Assembly (NCBI GenBank): GCA_018699075.1
Contig: JABIPV010000295.1
Location: forward strand, 1 to 12,969
Source of the DNA: Kordiimonadaceae bacterium
GTDB taxonomy: Bacteria > Pseudomonadota > Alphaproteobacteria > Sphingomonadales > Emcibacteraceae
Length of the DNA: 12,969 bases
Reading direction: 5' to 3'
Part shown: positions 6,361 to 12,969 of the stretch, in pieces
Layout: each line of letters opens with the position of its first letter
Numbering within the stretch: position 1 is the stretch's first letter
The notes under the pieces: model-generated
What the model saw: only the letters and a program-made list of their open reading frames with translations
What the model was told of the DNA's origin: nothing
Database searches by the model: none
Made by a program: the position numbers and the translations under genes

Positions 6361-7722
6361 TTAGGCAATCCCCAATTTCTTCTGAATACCTTCTAAAGTA
6401 ACCCCTTTTGTTTCCGGCATCACTTTTATCACCCAGATCAACTGGAATACCATCATCACGGCATAAAACGTAAAGGCATAGGCACCGGATATATCGGCAA
6501 TCACCGGGAAAGACCAGCTTACCGCAGCAGCCATAAACCAGTGGACGAAACAGCCGAAGGCATGGCCGCTTGCGCGCACGCGGTTAGGGAAAATCTCACT
6601 TAAGAAAACCCAGATCACAGCCCCTTGGCCAAAAGCATGGGACGCAATAAAGACACCTAAACTGATCAGCACTATCATGCCGCCATCATTTGGGTTACCC
6701 GCAGCAAAATCTGCGCCGTAAGTAAAGAATGCCCAGGCCACGACACTTAGACTGATGATATAACCGAAAGAACCCACAAGCATTAAAGTGCGACGGCCGA
6801 AGTGATCTATTAATGTCATCGCCAGCATGGTAAAAAATAGATTGACCACGCCAACAGCAACCGTTTGTAAAAGAGCAGACTCCGTCCCTGCTCCAGCCAT
6901 TTTGAAGATCATCGGCGCATAATACATGATGGCATTAATACCCGATAATTGATTAAACATGGATATGGCGATCACCAATAGTACCGGTTTTAGATAGGCC
7001 TTTTGGAAGATGCTTTCTTTTAAAGAATGATGCTCTAAATCTAGGGACTTTTGTATTTCTTCTACATGTTCAAGTGCTGCTTGATCATCCATACCAAGTT
7101 TTTTAAGGGTTGCGCTGGCTTCTTCAATACGGTTTTGCCTCACCAACCAACGGGGACTATAAGGTGTTAAGAATAGAAGAATGAAGAAGAGAAGCGCAGG
7201 TATGGCTTCAACGCCAAACATCCAGCGCCATTCAATAGCGCCAAGATCGAGCCCAGAAATAATATAGTTAGAAGCAAAAGCCATTAACACTCCAAGAACA
7301 ATGTTAAATTGCGTGACTGCCACAAGACGACCACGCATATTGGCAGGAGATATTTCAGCAATATACAGCGGTGAAACCACAGAAGCGGCCCCGACAGCCA
7401 ATCCACCAATAAGGCGGAAAAATAAAAATGAATACCAGTCCCACGCCATGGCACTGCCAATAGCAGAAATGAAATATAATGCGCCGATGATAAAAAGTGT
7501 GTTTTTACGGCCATAAATATCCGCCGGTTTAGCCGAGAACATGGCGCCAATGATCGTTCCGATTAATGCCATCGCAACGGTAAACCCTAAGGATACTTTA
7601 CTAAGGCCATAAATATTTTCCAGTGCTTCGGTCGTACCGGAAATAACCGCCGTATCAAAACCAAATAATAAACCACCAAGGGCGGCGATGATCGCACTTT
7701 TAATGAGATAACTGTTTTTCAT
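6361..7722 (-). CDS. MFS sugar porter, XylE/AraE-like proton symporter
   Basis: A 453-residue inner-membrane transporter of the major facilitator superfamily sugar porter family, with about 12 predicted helices. Signatures in order: 'GFDTAVISG' (D23, matching the proton-coupling Asp of XylE), PADIYGRK (66-73), 'FRLIGG' (R103, matching XylE Arg133), 'PLYIAEISPANMRGR', Q138, 'PYSPRWL' (187-193; usually PESPRWL), 'QLSGINAIMYYAP', 'HFGRRTL', and C-terminal 'PETKGVTLEGIQ'. The likely substrate is a hexose or pentose. XylE's binding-site Trp392 position appears to be Gln here ('FGQGAVIW'). The gene converges on the GH127 gene with a one-base gap, and a product such as arabinose would be a logical cargo, though this is inferred. 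No good Shine-Dalgarno sequence is seen near the ATG. Confidence 0.93.
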   Translation of the reverse strand: MKNSYLIKSAIIAALGGLLFGFDTAVISGTTEALENIYGLSKVSLGFTVAMALIGTIIGAMFSAKPADIYGRKNTLFIIGALYFISAIGSAMAWDWYSFLFFRLIGGLAVGAASVVSPLYIAEISPANMRGRLVAVTQFNIVLGVLMAFASNYIISGLDLGAIEWRWMFGVEAIPALLFFILLFLTPYSPRWLVRQNRIEEASATLKKLGMDDQAALEHVEEIQKSLDLEHHSLKESIFQKAYLKPVLLVIAISMFNQLSGINAIMYYAPMIFKMAGAGTESALLQTVAVGVVNLFFTMLAMTLIDHFGRRTLMLVGSFGYIISLSVVAWAFFTYGADFAAGNPNDGGMIVLISLGVFIASHAFGQGAVIWVFLSEIFPNRVRASGHAFGCFVHWFMAAAVSWSFPVIADISGAYAFTFYAVMMVFQLIWVIKVMPETKGVTLEGIQKKLGIA

Positions 7723-7771
7723 AATGGAAATTAGAGCCCTTTTTTTAAATTCATTATTTTTATAAAATCAG

Positions 7772-7786
7772 CTTAAAGCTTTTAAG
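7772..7786. promoter_or_regulatory. Palindrome upstream of the sugar porter
   Basis: CTTAAA and TTTAAG are perfect inverted arms around a GCT centre, 50-64 bases upstream of the porter start codon. On the minus strand it lies about where the -35 box would be relative to a TATAAA (7759-7764), a position suited to a repressor or activator site. The arms are pure A/T apart from the outer C and G, so chance is a real possibility. Confidence 0.25.
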
Positions 7787-7821
7787 AGGGGCTTATCAAG
7801 TTTTAAAATAAAATGCAAAAT

Positions 7822-7850
7822 TTGCCTTTATGGTTAAGACAGCCTAGTAT
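7822..7850 (+). promoter_or_regulatory. Candidate promoter for the DUF1499 gene
   Basis: TTGCCT (7822-7827) and TAGTAT (7845-7850) are separated by 17 bases and each match four of six consensus positions. The predicted start would lie about 40 bases upstream of the gene's start codon. This is a motif-level suggestion only. Confidence 0.28.
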
Positions 7851-7898
7851 ACGTGCCATTCAAATAATAAAATAAATGTAAAATATAAAGAGGCTCAA

Positions 7899-8645
7899 AT
7901 GTTTATCGGGAAAAAGAAACCATCACAATTAGCAAATATAGTACTCGCACTCGCAGTCCTATCAGGGATAAGTGTAATTATAATGGTAATGGGCGCAAGT
8001 ATGGGACTATGGGAGCCAATCCAAGGCTTCATGTATAGCCGCATGTATAGCAACAATATTGGTTATGCGGTTACTGCCATATCTGTTATTTGCCTAATTT
8101 ATCTTTTCATAAAAAAACATTTAATGGGCAAAAAGAAAGCGCTTATATCACTTATCATCGGCTTAGCGATATTAAGCCCGAGTATATATTCAATGATAGG
8201 TCCAAAAATTAGTTATCCCGGTATCCACGACATTACCACTGATACGGTAAACCCTCCTTTATTCATTACATTAACCGATGATCGCGAGGGCGCACGTAAT
8301 ACTTTGGTTTATGGCGGTCCGGAAATAGCGGTACAGCAAATAGAAGCATTCCCGGATATCAAACCGATTATGTCCGGCCTTTCTCCTGATGACGCTTATG
8401 CAAAGGCACTTGCCGTTGGCGAAGCCATGGGCTGGGAAATTATTGGCGCAGACCCTGCCGTACGCCGGTTTGAAGGAACTGCCAGAACACCATACTTTAA
8501 ATTCGTAGATGATACAGTCGTTGTGGTATCAGAAGCGGCTAGTGGAAGCCGCATTGATGTCCGCAGTGTATCAAGAATTGGCCGTGGCGACATCGGTGTA
8601 AATGCCTTAAGGGTTAGAGAGTTTATCTCGCTTTTCAATCAATAG
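7899..8645 (+). CDS. DUF1499 family membrane protein
   Basis: A 248-residue protein with three predicted N-terminal membrane helices (about residues 14-34, 54-70 and 79-98) followed by a soluble DUF1499 domain (about 108-245). The domain opens with the characteristic 'IHDITTDTVNPPLF' and closes with 'GSRIDVRSVSRIGRGDIGVNALRVREF', a strongly conserved stretch in this family. The function of DUF1499 is not established; the arrangement suggests an inner-membrane anchor with an exposed domain, probably periplasmic. ATG start with AGAGG five bases upstream. It is transcribed alone and converges on the quinone oxidoreductase gene with 36 bases between stop codons and no clear terminator. Nothing in its neighbours reveals its role. 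Confidence 0.87.
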   Translation: MFIGKKKPSQLANIVLALAVLSGISVIIMVMGASMGLWEPIQGFMYSRMYSNNIGYAVTAISVICLIYLFIKKHLMGKKKALISLIIGLAILSPSIYSMIGPKISYPGIHDITTDTVNPPLFITLTDDREGARNTLVYGGPEIAVQQIEAFPDIKPIMSGLSPDDAYAKALAVGEAMGWEIIGADPAVRRFEGTARTPYFKFVDDTVVVVSEAASGSRIDVRSVSRIGRGDIGVNALRVREFISLFNQ

Positions 8646-8681
8646 TTTGAGGGATTACCTACAGGAAGAGAACGCGATTAG

Positions 8682-9656
8682 CTAAGGTAGTAAAATTGTG
8701 CAACCTGTTGTTTTTCGTTCCTCTAGCATACGGTGGGCATCTGTCACTTGATCTAGGGGAAACCTTTGATTTATTGATATATTAAGATCACCTTTTAATA
8801 TTAAATTAAATAGGCTGCTAGTCGCATTTTCCAACCATGACCTATCTTCCGTAAAATGGTAAAGTATCGGTCGAGTGACGGTATATGAACCGACCGCCAA
8901 ATCAGCTAATTTAAAATCGGTTGCTGGTCCTGATGATTGACCAAAGTTTACCATTGTTCCAAATTTCTTTAGGCAATTTAATGAACCTGGATAAGTGTCT
9001 TTACCTACGCTGTCATAAACCACATCCACACACTCCCCATCAGTTAGTTCTCTTACCCGTTTAACAAAGTCTTCATCACGATAGTTGATCATTTGTGCAT
9101 ATCCATGCTCCATAGCTAGCTTGCATTTTTCATCACTACCCGCTGTTCCGATGGCATTAATGCCCAGTGATTTCATCCATTGCCCGGCAATCAACCCGAC
9201 ACCGCCCGCAGCGGCATGGAACAATACGCTATTTCCCACTTTTAATTGAAAACTGTTATGCAGAAGATAATATGTCGTTAGACCTTTAAGAATGGAAGCG
9301 GCAGCAGTCTCATCACTAATTCCGTCTGGTATTAGAATGATATGTTGCGCGTCTATAATTCTGTGTGTCGTATAGGCATTATTTGGTAAAGTATATACGA
9401 CCCTGTCACCAACTGAAAACCCGTTGACGTCGGGTGAAATTGCTTCGATAATTCCTGCTGCTTCGCTGCCCAACACAAGATTATTATCAACCGGCCAAGG
9501 ATAAAGACCACTTCTAAAATAAACATCAATAAAATTTACACCGATGGCCGTTTGTCGGATCAGAACTTCACCAGCGCCGGGCTCGGTTATTTCAAATTCA
9601 TTTTTTTGCAACACTTCCGGTCCACCAGATTTTGTTGCGATCATGTTATAGGCCAT
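8682..9656 (-). CDS. qor: NADPH:quinone oxidoreductase (zeta-crystallin-like MDR family)
   Basis: A 324-residue cytosolic medium-chain reductase without structural zinc ligands, typical in length. It carries the QOR signature 'VNFIDVYFRSGLYP' (40-53), 'LGSEAAG' (62-68), 'ILKGLTTYYLL' (122-132) and the NADPH-binding AAAGGVG (148-154). Members reduce quinones by one electron or other enone/aldehyde substrates with NADPH. It is the last gene of a four-gene minus-strand operon, 18 bases after the PLP-lyase gene, so it may handle a reactive carbonyl or redox stress linked to that pathway, or simply be carried along. The ATG at 9654-9656 has only a weak purine-rich AAGAAAG upstream. The exact substrate cannot be inferred. 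Confidence 0.9.
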   Translation of the reverse strand: MAYNMIATKSGGPEVLQKNEFEITEPGAGEVLIRQTAIGVNFIDVYFRSGLYPWPVDNNLVLGSEAAGIIEAISPDVNGFSVGDRVVYTLPNNAYTTHRIIDAQHIILIPDGISDETAAASILKGLTTYYLLHNSFQLKVGNSVLFHAAAGGVGLIAGQWMKSLGINAIGTAGSDEKCKLAMEHGYAQMINYRDEDFVKRVRELTDGECVDVVYDSVGKDTYPGSLNCLKKFGTMVNFGQSSGPATDFKLADLAVGSYTVTRPILYHFTEDRSWLENATSSLFNLILKGDLNISINQRFPLDQVTDAHRMLEERKTTGCTILLP

Positions 9657-9674
9657 ATCGACACTTTCTTTTTT

Positions 9675-10679
9675 TTAAGATTTGAGGCTCAATTGATTTT
9701 GGTAAGCAAAAAGTCCTGGTTCGCCGCCCGTATGAACAAATAAAATACTTTCATCCTTACCAAACTTACCTTGTTCTATAAGGTCAATCATACCCGCCAG
9801 TGCTTTACCGCTATAAACTGGGTCAAACAGAAGTCCTTCGAGGCGCGCCACTAGCAACAACGCATCGTTCATCTTCTTCGTTGGCAAGCCATAAGCTTCA
9901 CCTACATAATTGCTATTAACGACGACGTACTCACGCTCAATATTAAAACCACAGTCAAGCCGAGCCATGGTTTCGAGCGCGAGATTATAAACGCGTTCTT
10001 CCTGAGCTTCTTTGGGTAGATTTGCGCATATGCCCAGCAACTTTATTTTGCTTTCTACAGAAGCTAAACCAATGAGAAGTCCAGCCTGGGTACCACCACT
10101 TGCCGTCGCATGTAAGATATGATTTACCTTCAAGTTTTGTTCATCAAATTGCTGCATTATTTCATGCGCCGCTGCTACATAGCCGTATGTTCCGACGGGT
10201 GTAGAGCCGCCCCGAGAAATAACATAGGGCGTACCGCCTCGTTTTATGACGGCTTGCGCCGTTTTCTTTAGCTCATCTTCTATATTGTTGTTAGCCGCGA
10301 GATAGCGAATATCAACATCAAACAACTGATTAATAAAAACATTGCCAGATTTTAAATAGGCGTCGTCATTAATATCAACACGATGTTCGAGTATCATTTC
10401 ACATTTCAACCCCAGTTTACTCGTTGCTGCAGCAACAAGACGCGTATGGTTCGATTGACTGGTTCCATGAGTGACGATTGTATCTGCTTTTTGTTCCATG
10501 GCATCACCAAGCAAAAATTCAAGCTTACGTGCTTTGTTTCCACCCATAGCAAGCCCCGTGCAATCATCACGTTTCACATAAATTTTTGGCCCATTAAGGT
10601 GTTCCGTTAGCCTCGGTAAAAATTCAACTGGCGTTGGCAGGTTTGTCAGCTTTACTCGAGGAAGTTTGGATAATTTCAT
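9675..10679 (-). CDS. D-cysteine desulfhydrase / L-cysteate sulfo-lyase family PLP enzyme
   Basis: A 334-residue fold-type II PLP enzyme of the ACC deaminase/D-cysteine desulfhydrase family. The PLP lysine is K49 in 'GGNKARKLEF', and the QSNH motif is at 75-78. Two positions that separate subfamilies are readable: ACC deaminase has Glu in 'DPVYEGK' and Leu in 'HLGG', whereas here they are S290 ('DPVYSGK') and T317 ('HTGG'), 27 residues apart as in the family. That favours D-cysteine desulfhydrase (D-cysteine to pyruvate, H2S and ammonia) or cysteate sulfo-lyase CuyA (cysteate to pyruvate, sulfite and ammonia) and argues against ACC deaminase. It lies between an aminotransferase (13-base gap) and a quinone reductase (18-base gap), downstream of an amino-acid permease. 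Which of the two substrates is used is undecided. Confidence 0.85.
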   Translation of the reverse strand: MKLSKLPRVKLTNLPTPVEFLPRLTEHLNGPKIYVKRDDCTGLAMGGNKARKLEFLLGDAMEQKADTIVTHGTSQSNHTRLVAAATSKLGLKCEMILEHRVDINDDAYLKSGNVFINQLFDVDIRYLAANNNIEDELKKTAQAVIKRGGTPYVISRGGSTPVGTYGYVAAAHEIMQQFDEQNLKVNHILHATASGGTQAGLLIGLASVESKIKLLGICANLPKEAQEERVYNLALETMARLDCGFNIEREYVVVNSNYVGEAYGLPTKKMNDALLLVARLEGLLFDPVYSGKALAGMIDLIEQGKFGKDESILFVHTGGEPGLFAYQNQLSLKS

Positions 10680-10692
10680 TTAAATGCTCCCA

Positions 10693-11883
10693 CTAACAAT
10701 TATTATATTTGGCGCAGAGAGCCTTACTTAAAACTTCTATTCCTTCATTAATAATTTCAAGTGAATTTACGAATGAAAGTCTTAAATGGTGTCGGCTTGC
10801 CACACCAAAGTCGGACCCTGGGGTTACAATTACGCCTTTCTCATTGAGTAAATAATCAGCAACATCGGTACTGTCACCCCAGCTCGCTGGGAACTCAGCA
10901 AATGCAAACATTCCTCCTTCTGCTAGCGGGCACTTAACCCCGTCGATGTCATTTATCCCTTTTGTAATCGCGTCGCGCCGCGATTTATACTCATTGTTCA
11001 TTTCATTGATGAATGGATCACCTTCATTGATCGCGGTTATACTTGCATATTGCACCATACTCGCAGCACCACGTGAACTATATTGATTTATACGGCCAAG
11101 CATTTCAGCAACCTTCGGCTCCGCGATAGCGTATCCAAGCCGCCAGCCTGTTATCGCATATGATTTTGAAAGACTGGTTACGATGATGGTGCGTTCTGCA
11201 ACTTCTTTGCTCAACGAAGCTATGGATCGGTGCGTAATTCCGTCAAAAGTGTTCTGACTATAAACCTCATCTGAAATAATCCAAAGATCATGCTTGATCG
11301 CCACATCCGCGACAGCTACTAACTCTTCTTTGCACAACACTCGTCCCGTTGGGTTCCAAGGAGTGTTTAAAAGAATAGCTTTTGTGTATGTTGTAACCGC
11401 TTTTGAAAGCAGCTCTGCATCTAATATGAACTTGCCTTCAACGCACGGCATGGAAACGCCTATTGGAGTGGCTCCTGTTAGCGAGATAATATCCCGATAA
11501 GGACCCCAAAAGGGTTCAATAACCAAAACTTCGTCATTAGGGTTCAAAATGGCTCTGGTCGTAATTGATAGAGCACCGAATGTACCGGGCGTTACCACTA
11601 TTTGTGTAGCATCCGTATTTATGCCGTGAAATTTTTGAGAGTTATCACTTATGGTTGTTCTTAGTTCAGGAAGTCCACTAGGATCAAGATAACGACTTTT
11701 GTTATCCTCAATTGCCTTGATTGCCGCTTTTTTTACCGGCTCTGGTGCGTTAAAATTCGGCTGTCCGCCACCGAGATCAATAATTCTCATGCCTTTCGCG
11801 GCGAGTTCATCCGCCCGGCGCCGCATTCCTACGATCGTCGACTTTCCCGTTGATTGCGCAAAATTTGATAATTGAGGACACAT
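10693..11883 (-). CDS. Class I (AspC-like) PLP aminotransferase
   Basis: A 396-residue fold-type I aminotransferase of usual length. Active-site features are in place: 'NPTG' with N177, D205 and Y208 in 'ISDEVYS', PLP lysine K240 in 'SLSKSYA', R248 in 'GWRLGY', and the C-terminal substrate-carboxylate arginine in 'HLRLSF'. Such enzymes move an amino group between an amino acid and a 2-oxo acid, commonly 2-oxoglutarate, in the cytosol. The substrate range (aspartate, aromatic, alanine or other) cannot be told from the sequence. It sits 15 bases downstream of the APC permease and 13 bases upstream of the D-cysteine desulfhydrase-like gene, so it probably acts on the imported amino acid or on a related metabolite. 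ATG start follows a GAGA-like purine stretch. Confidence 0.9.
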   Translation of the reverse strand: MCPQLSNFAQSTGKSTIVGMRRRADELAAKGMRIIDLGGGQPNFNAPEPVKKAAIKAIEDNKSRYLDPSGLPELRTTISDNSQKFHGINTDATQIVVTPGTFGALSITTRAILNPNDEVLVIEPFWGPYRDIISLTGATPIGVSMPCVEGKFILDAELLSKAVTTYTKAILLNTPWNPTGRVLCKEELVAVADVAIKHDLWIISDEVYSQNTFDGITHRSIASLSKEVAERTIIVTSLSKSYAITGWRLGYAIAEPKVAEMLGRINQYSSRGAASMVQYASITAINEGDPFINEMNNEYKSRRDAITKGINDIDGVKCPLAEGGMFAFAEFPASWGDSTDVADYLLNEKGVIVTPGSDFGVASRHHLRLSFVNSLEIINEGIEVLSKALCAKYNNC

Positions 11884-11898
11884 GATAAAATCTCTTTT

Positions 11899-12969
11899 CT
11901 ATTTACGTAAGGCTCTTTGTTTAATGATATAGGGAATAAAGCCAATAATAAGAAGACCGATGATTAGCCTGACTGCTTCAAATGACGAATGTGACGCCGC
12001 CCAACAGCAAATAATCAATGATATAATTGGAATCAAATACCCTCCTTTCACTTTGAAGGAGTTTGCTCGGCTTACTTCTGATGCACGCCTTTTGATGACA
12101 GGCAAGGCCAAAATGCATAGAATATATATAATCAATCGTGCCAGTGACGTTGAAATTGCCAGTAAAATAAATGTACCGGAGAGTGCAAGGGCAGTACATG
12201 CGGCGCTAAAAAACATTATAGAATTTACGGGAGATGCATTTTTTCCCCGCAGTTTCATAAACCATTCGGGTAATAAATTTTGCTCTGCCATCGCATAGGT
12301 TAGACGAGGTGCTGCAAACATCGTTCCTGAAAGGTTGCCATTAATAGAAAAAATTGCCGTTAGGGTTATTACAATTGCACCAATTGGTCCGGCTATTTTT
12401 TGGCCGACATCAACTAACGTGGCTCCTTGTGCCTCGCTACCGGAGAATATGCTCACATAAACGAGCATAACAAGGAAGTAGAGCAAGCCCATAGATAGAA
12501 CCGTATAGATCAATGCTCTAGGAATTGTTGTTTTTGGCTTGTCGGTTTCACCTGCTGTTATTAGGGCTGTTTCAAAACCAACATATGCATAAAGCAAAAG
12601 AAGCGAAACACCGCCAAAATCATCAATTACTGGCATTGATTTTGGGAAAAGAGTTTCCGGCGTGACATATTGCAAGCCTAACAAAATAAGCACAAGAAGC
12701 GGCATTACCTTTAAGAAACTAAAAATTGCCAAGGTTCTAATACCGCTTTTTGCACCGCTTAAATTGGCAAGAGTAAGTCCAACACAAACGAATGTTATCG
12801 CAACTATCTTGCCTGTTCCATCTTCAAGCCAAGGCCATAATGCCCCTAAATACACAGCCATTACATGAGCATTGCCGGCAAATGCAGTTGTCCTGCTTAT
12901 ATAATATAACCATCCGGCACCATAACCAACAACGGGACCAAATGCTTCAGTGGTATATAAGACAGGGCC
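11899..12969 (-). CDS. APC-family amino-acid permease (N-terminus outside window)
   Basis: The reading frame stays open to the right window edge, giving 356 visible residues; an internal ATG at 12859-12861 is not the real start because the 36 residues before it ('EAFGPVVGYGAGW') match the helix 2-3 signature of the APC superfamily. Roughly 70-90 N-terminal residues, including helix 1, should lie beyond the window. About ten membrane helices remain, with 'YVGFETA' and 'PRALIYT' typical of APC amino-acid/cation transporters, and 'GTMFAAPRLTYAMAEQNLLP' in the later cytosolic loop. It is an inner-membrane carrier, first visible gene of the four-gene operon. The substrate is probably an amino acid that the downstream enzymes use; its identity is not readable. 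The operon promoter is outside the window. Confidence 0.9.
   Translation of the reverse strand, partial: GPVLYTTEAFGPVVGYGAGWLYYISRTTAFAGNAHVMAVYLGALWPWLEDGTGKIVAITFVCVGLTLANLSGAKSGIRTLAIFSFLKVMPLLVLILLGLQYVTPETLFPKSMPVIDDFGGVSLLLLYAYVGFETALITAGETDKPKTTIPRALIYTVLSMGLLYFLVMLVYVSIFSGSEAQGATLVDVGQKIAGPIGAIVITLTAIFSINGNLSGTMFAAPRLTYAMAEQNLLPEWFMKLRGKNASPVNSIMFFSAACTALALSGTFILLAISTSLARLIIYILCILALPVIKRRASEVSRANSFKVKGGYLIPIISLIICCWAASHSSFEAVRLIIGLLIIGFIPYIIKQRALRK

Noticed and set aside
8646..8681. Possible bidirectional terminator between DUF1499 and quinone reductase genes (TACCT...AGGTA)
   Set aside because: Five-pair stem with a loop of over 20 bases and no T-run.
1..12969. Mobile elements, CRISPR arrays, toxin-antitoxin or phage-defence genes
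   Set aside because: No transposase, integrase, terminal repeats, spaced direct repeats or defence-type domains are seen on either strand.

Overview
The window looks like a chromosomal segment of a low-to-moderate GC (roughly 40% by eye) Gram-negative bacterium, most likely an alphaproteobacterium. Pointers are the boxA-like motif CTTTGACATTGTT at the left edge, which resembles alphaproteobacterial rRNA leaders, a Tat-exported enzyme, a DUF1499 membrane protein, and a family 4/5-like uracil-DNA glycosylase of a type common in proteobacteria. I cannot name a genus. No transposase, integrase, phage gene, CRISPR array or tRNA is visible, and the content is mostly ordinary metabolism.

Left edge (1-1125): the first ~150 bases appear to hold, on the minus strand, an rRNA-type promoter and leader firing leftwards off the window; a 16S gene would lie just outside. 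Next is a minus-strand two-CBS-domain protein with its own terminator. Facing it is a plus-strand uracil-DNA glycosylase family gene (1126-1710).

Centre (1795-7722): a two-gene minus-strand operon encodes a Lys1-type saccharopine dehydrogenase (lysine-forming) followed by a Lys9-type saccharopine dehydrogenase (glutamate-forming). Together they interconvert lysine and 2-aminoadipate semialdehyde through saccharopine, probably in the catabolic direction. Divergent from them is a Tat-exported GH127 glycosidase (beta-L-arabinofuranosidase family) that starts with TTG. It meets, tail to tail with one base between, a XylE/AraE-like sugar porter. The pair suggests release of a pentose from a glycan in the periplasm followed by proton-driven import.

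Right part (7899-12969): a plus-strand DUF1499 membrane protein faces a tight minus-strand operon of an APC-family amino-acid permease (its N-terminus lies outside the window), a class I aminotransferase, a D-cysteine desulfhydrase/L-cysteate sulfo-lyase family PLP enzyme, and a quinone oxidoreductase. Gaps are 13-18 bases. The set reads as uptake and breakdown of an amino acid, possibly a sulfur-containing one such as D-cysteine or cysteate. This is the least ordinary part of the window, but it is a hypothesis about substrate and not a demonstrated new system.
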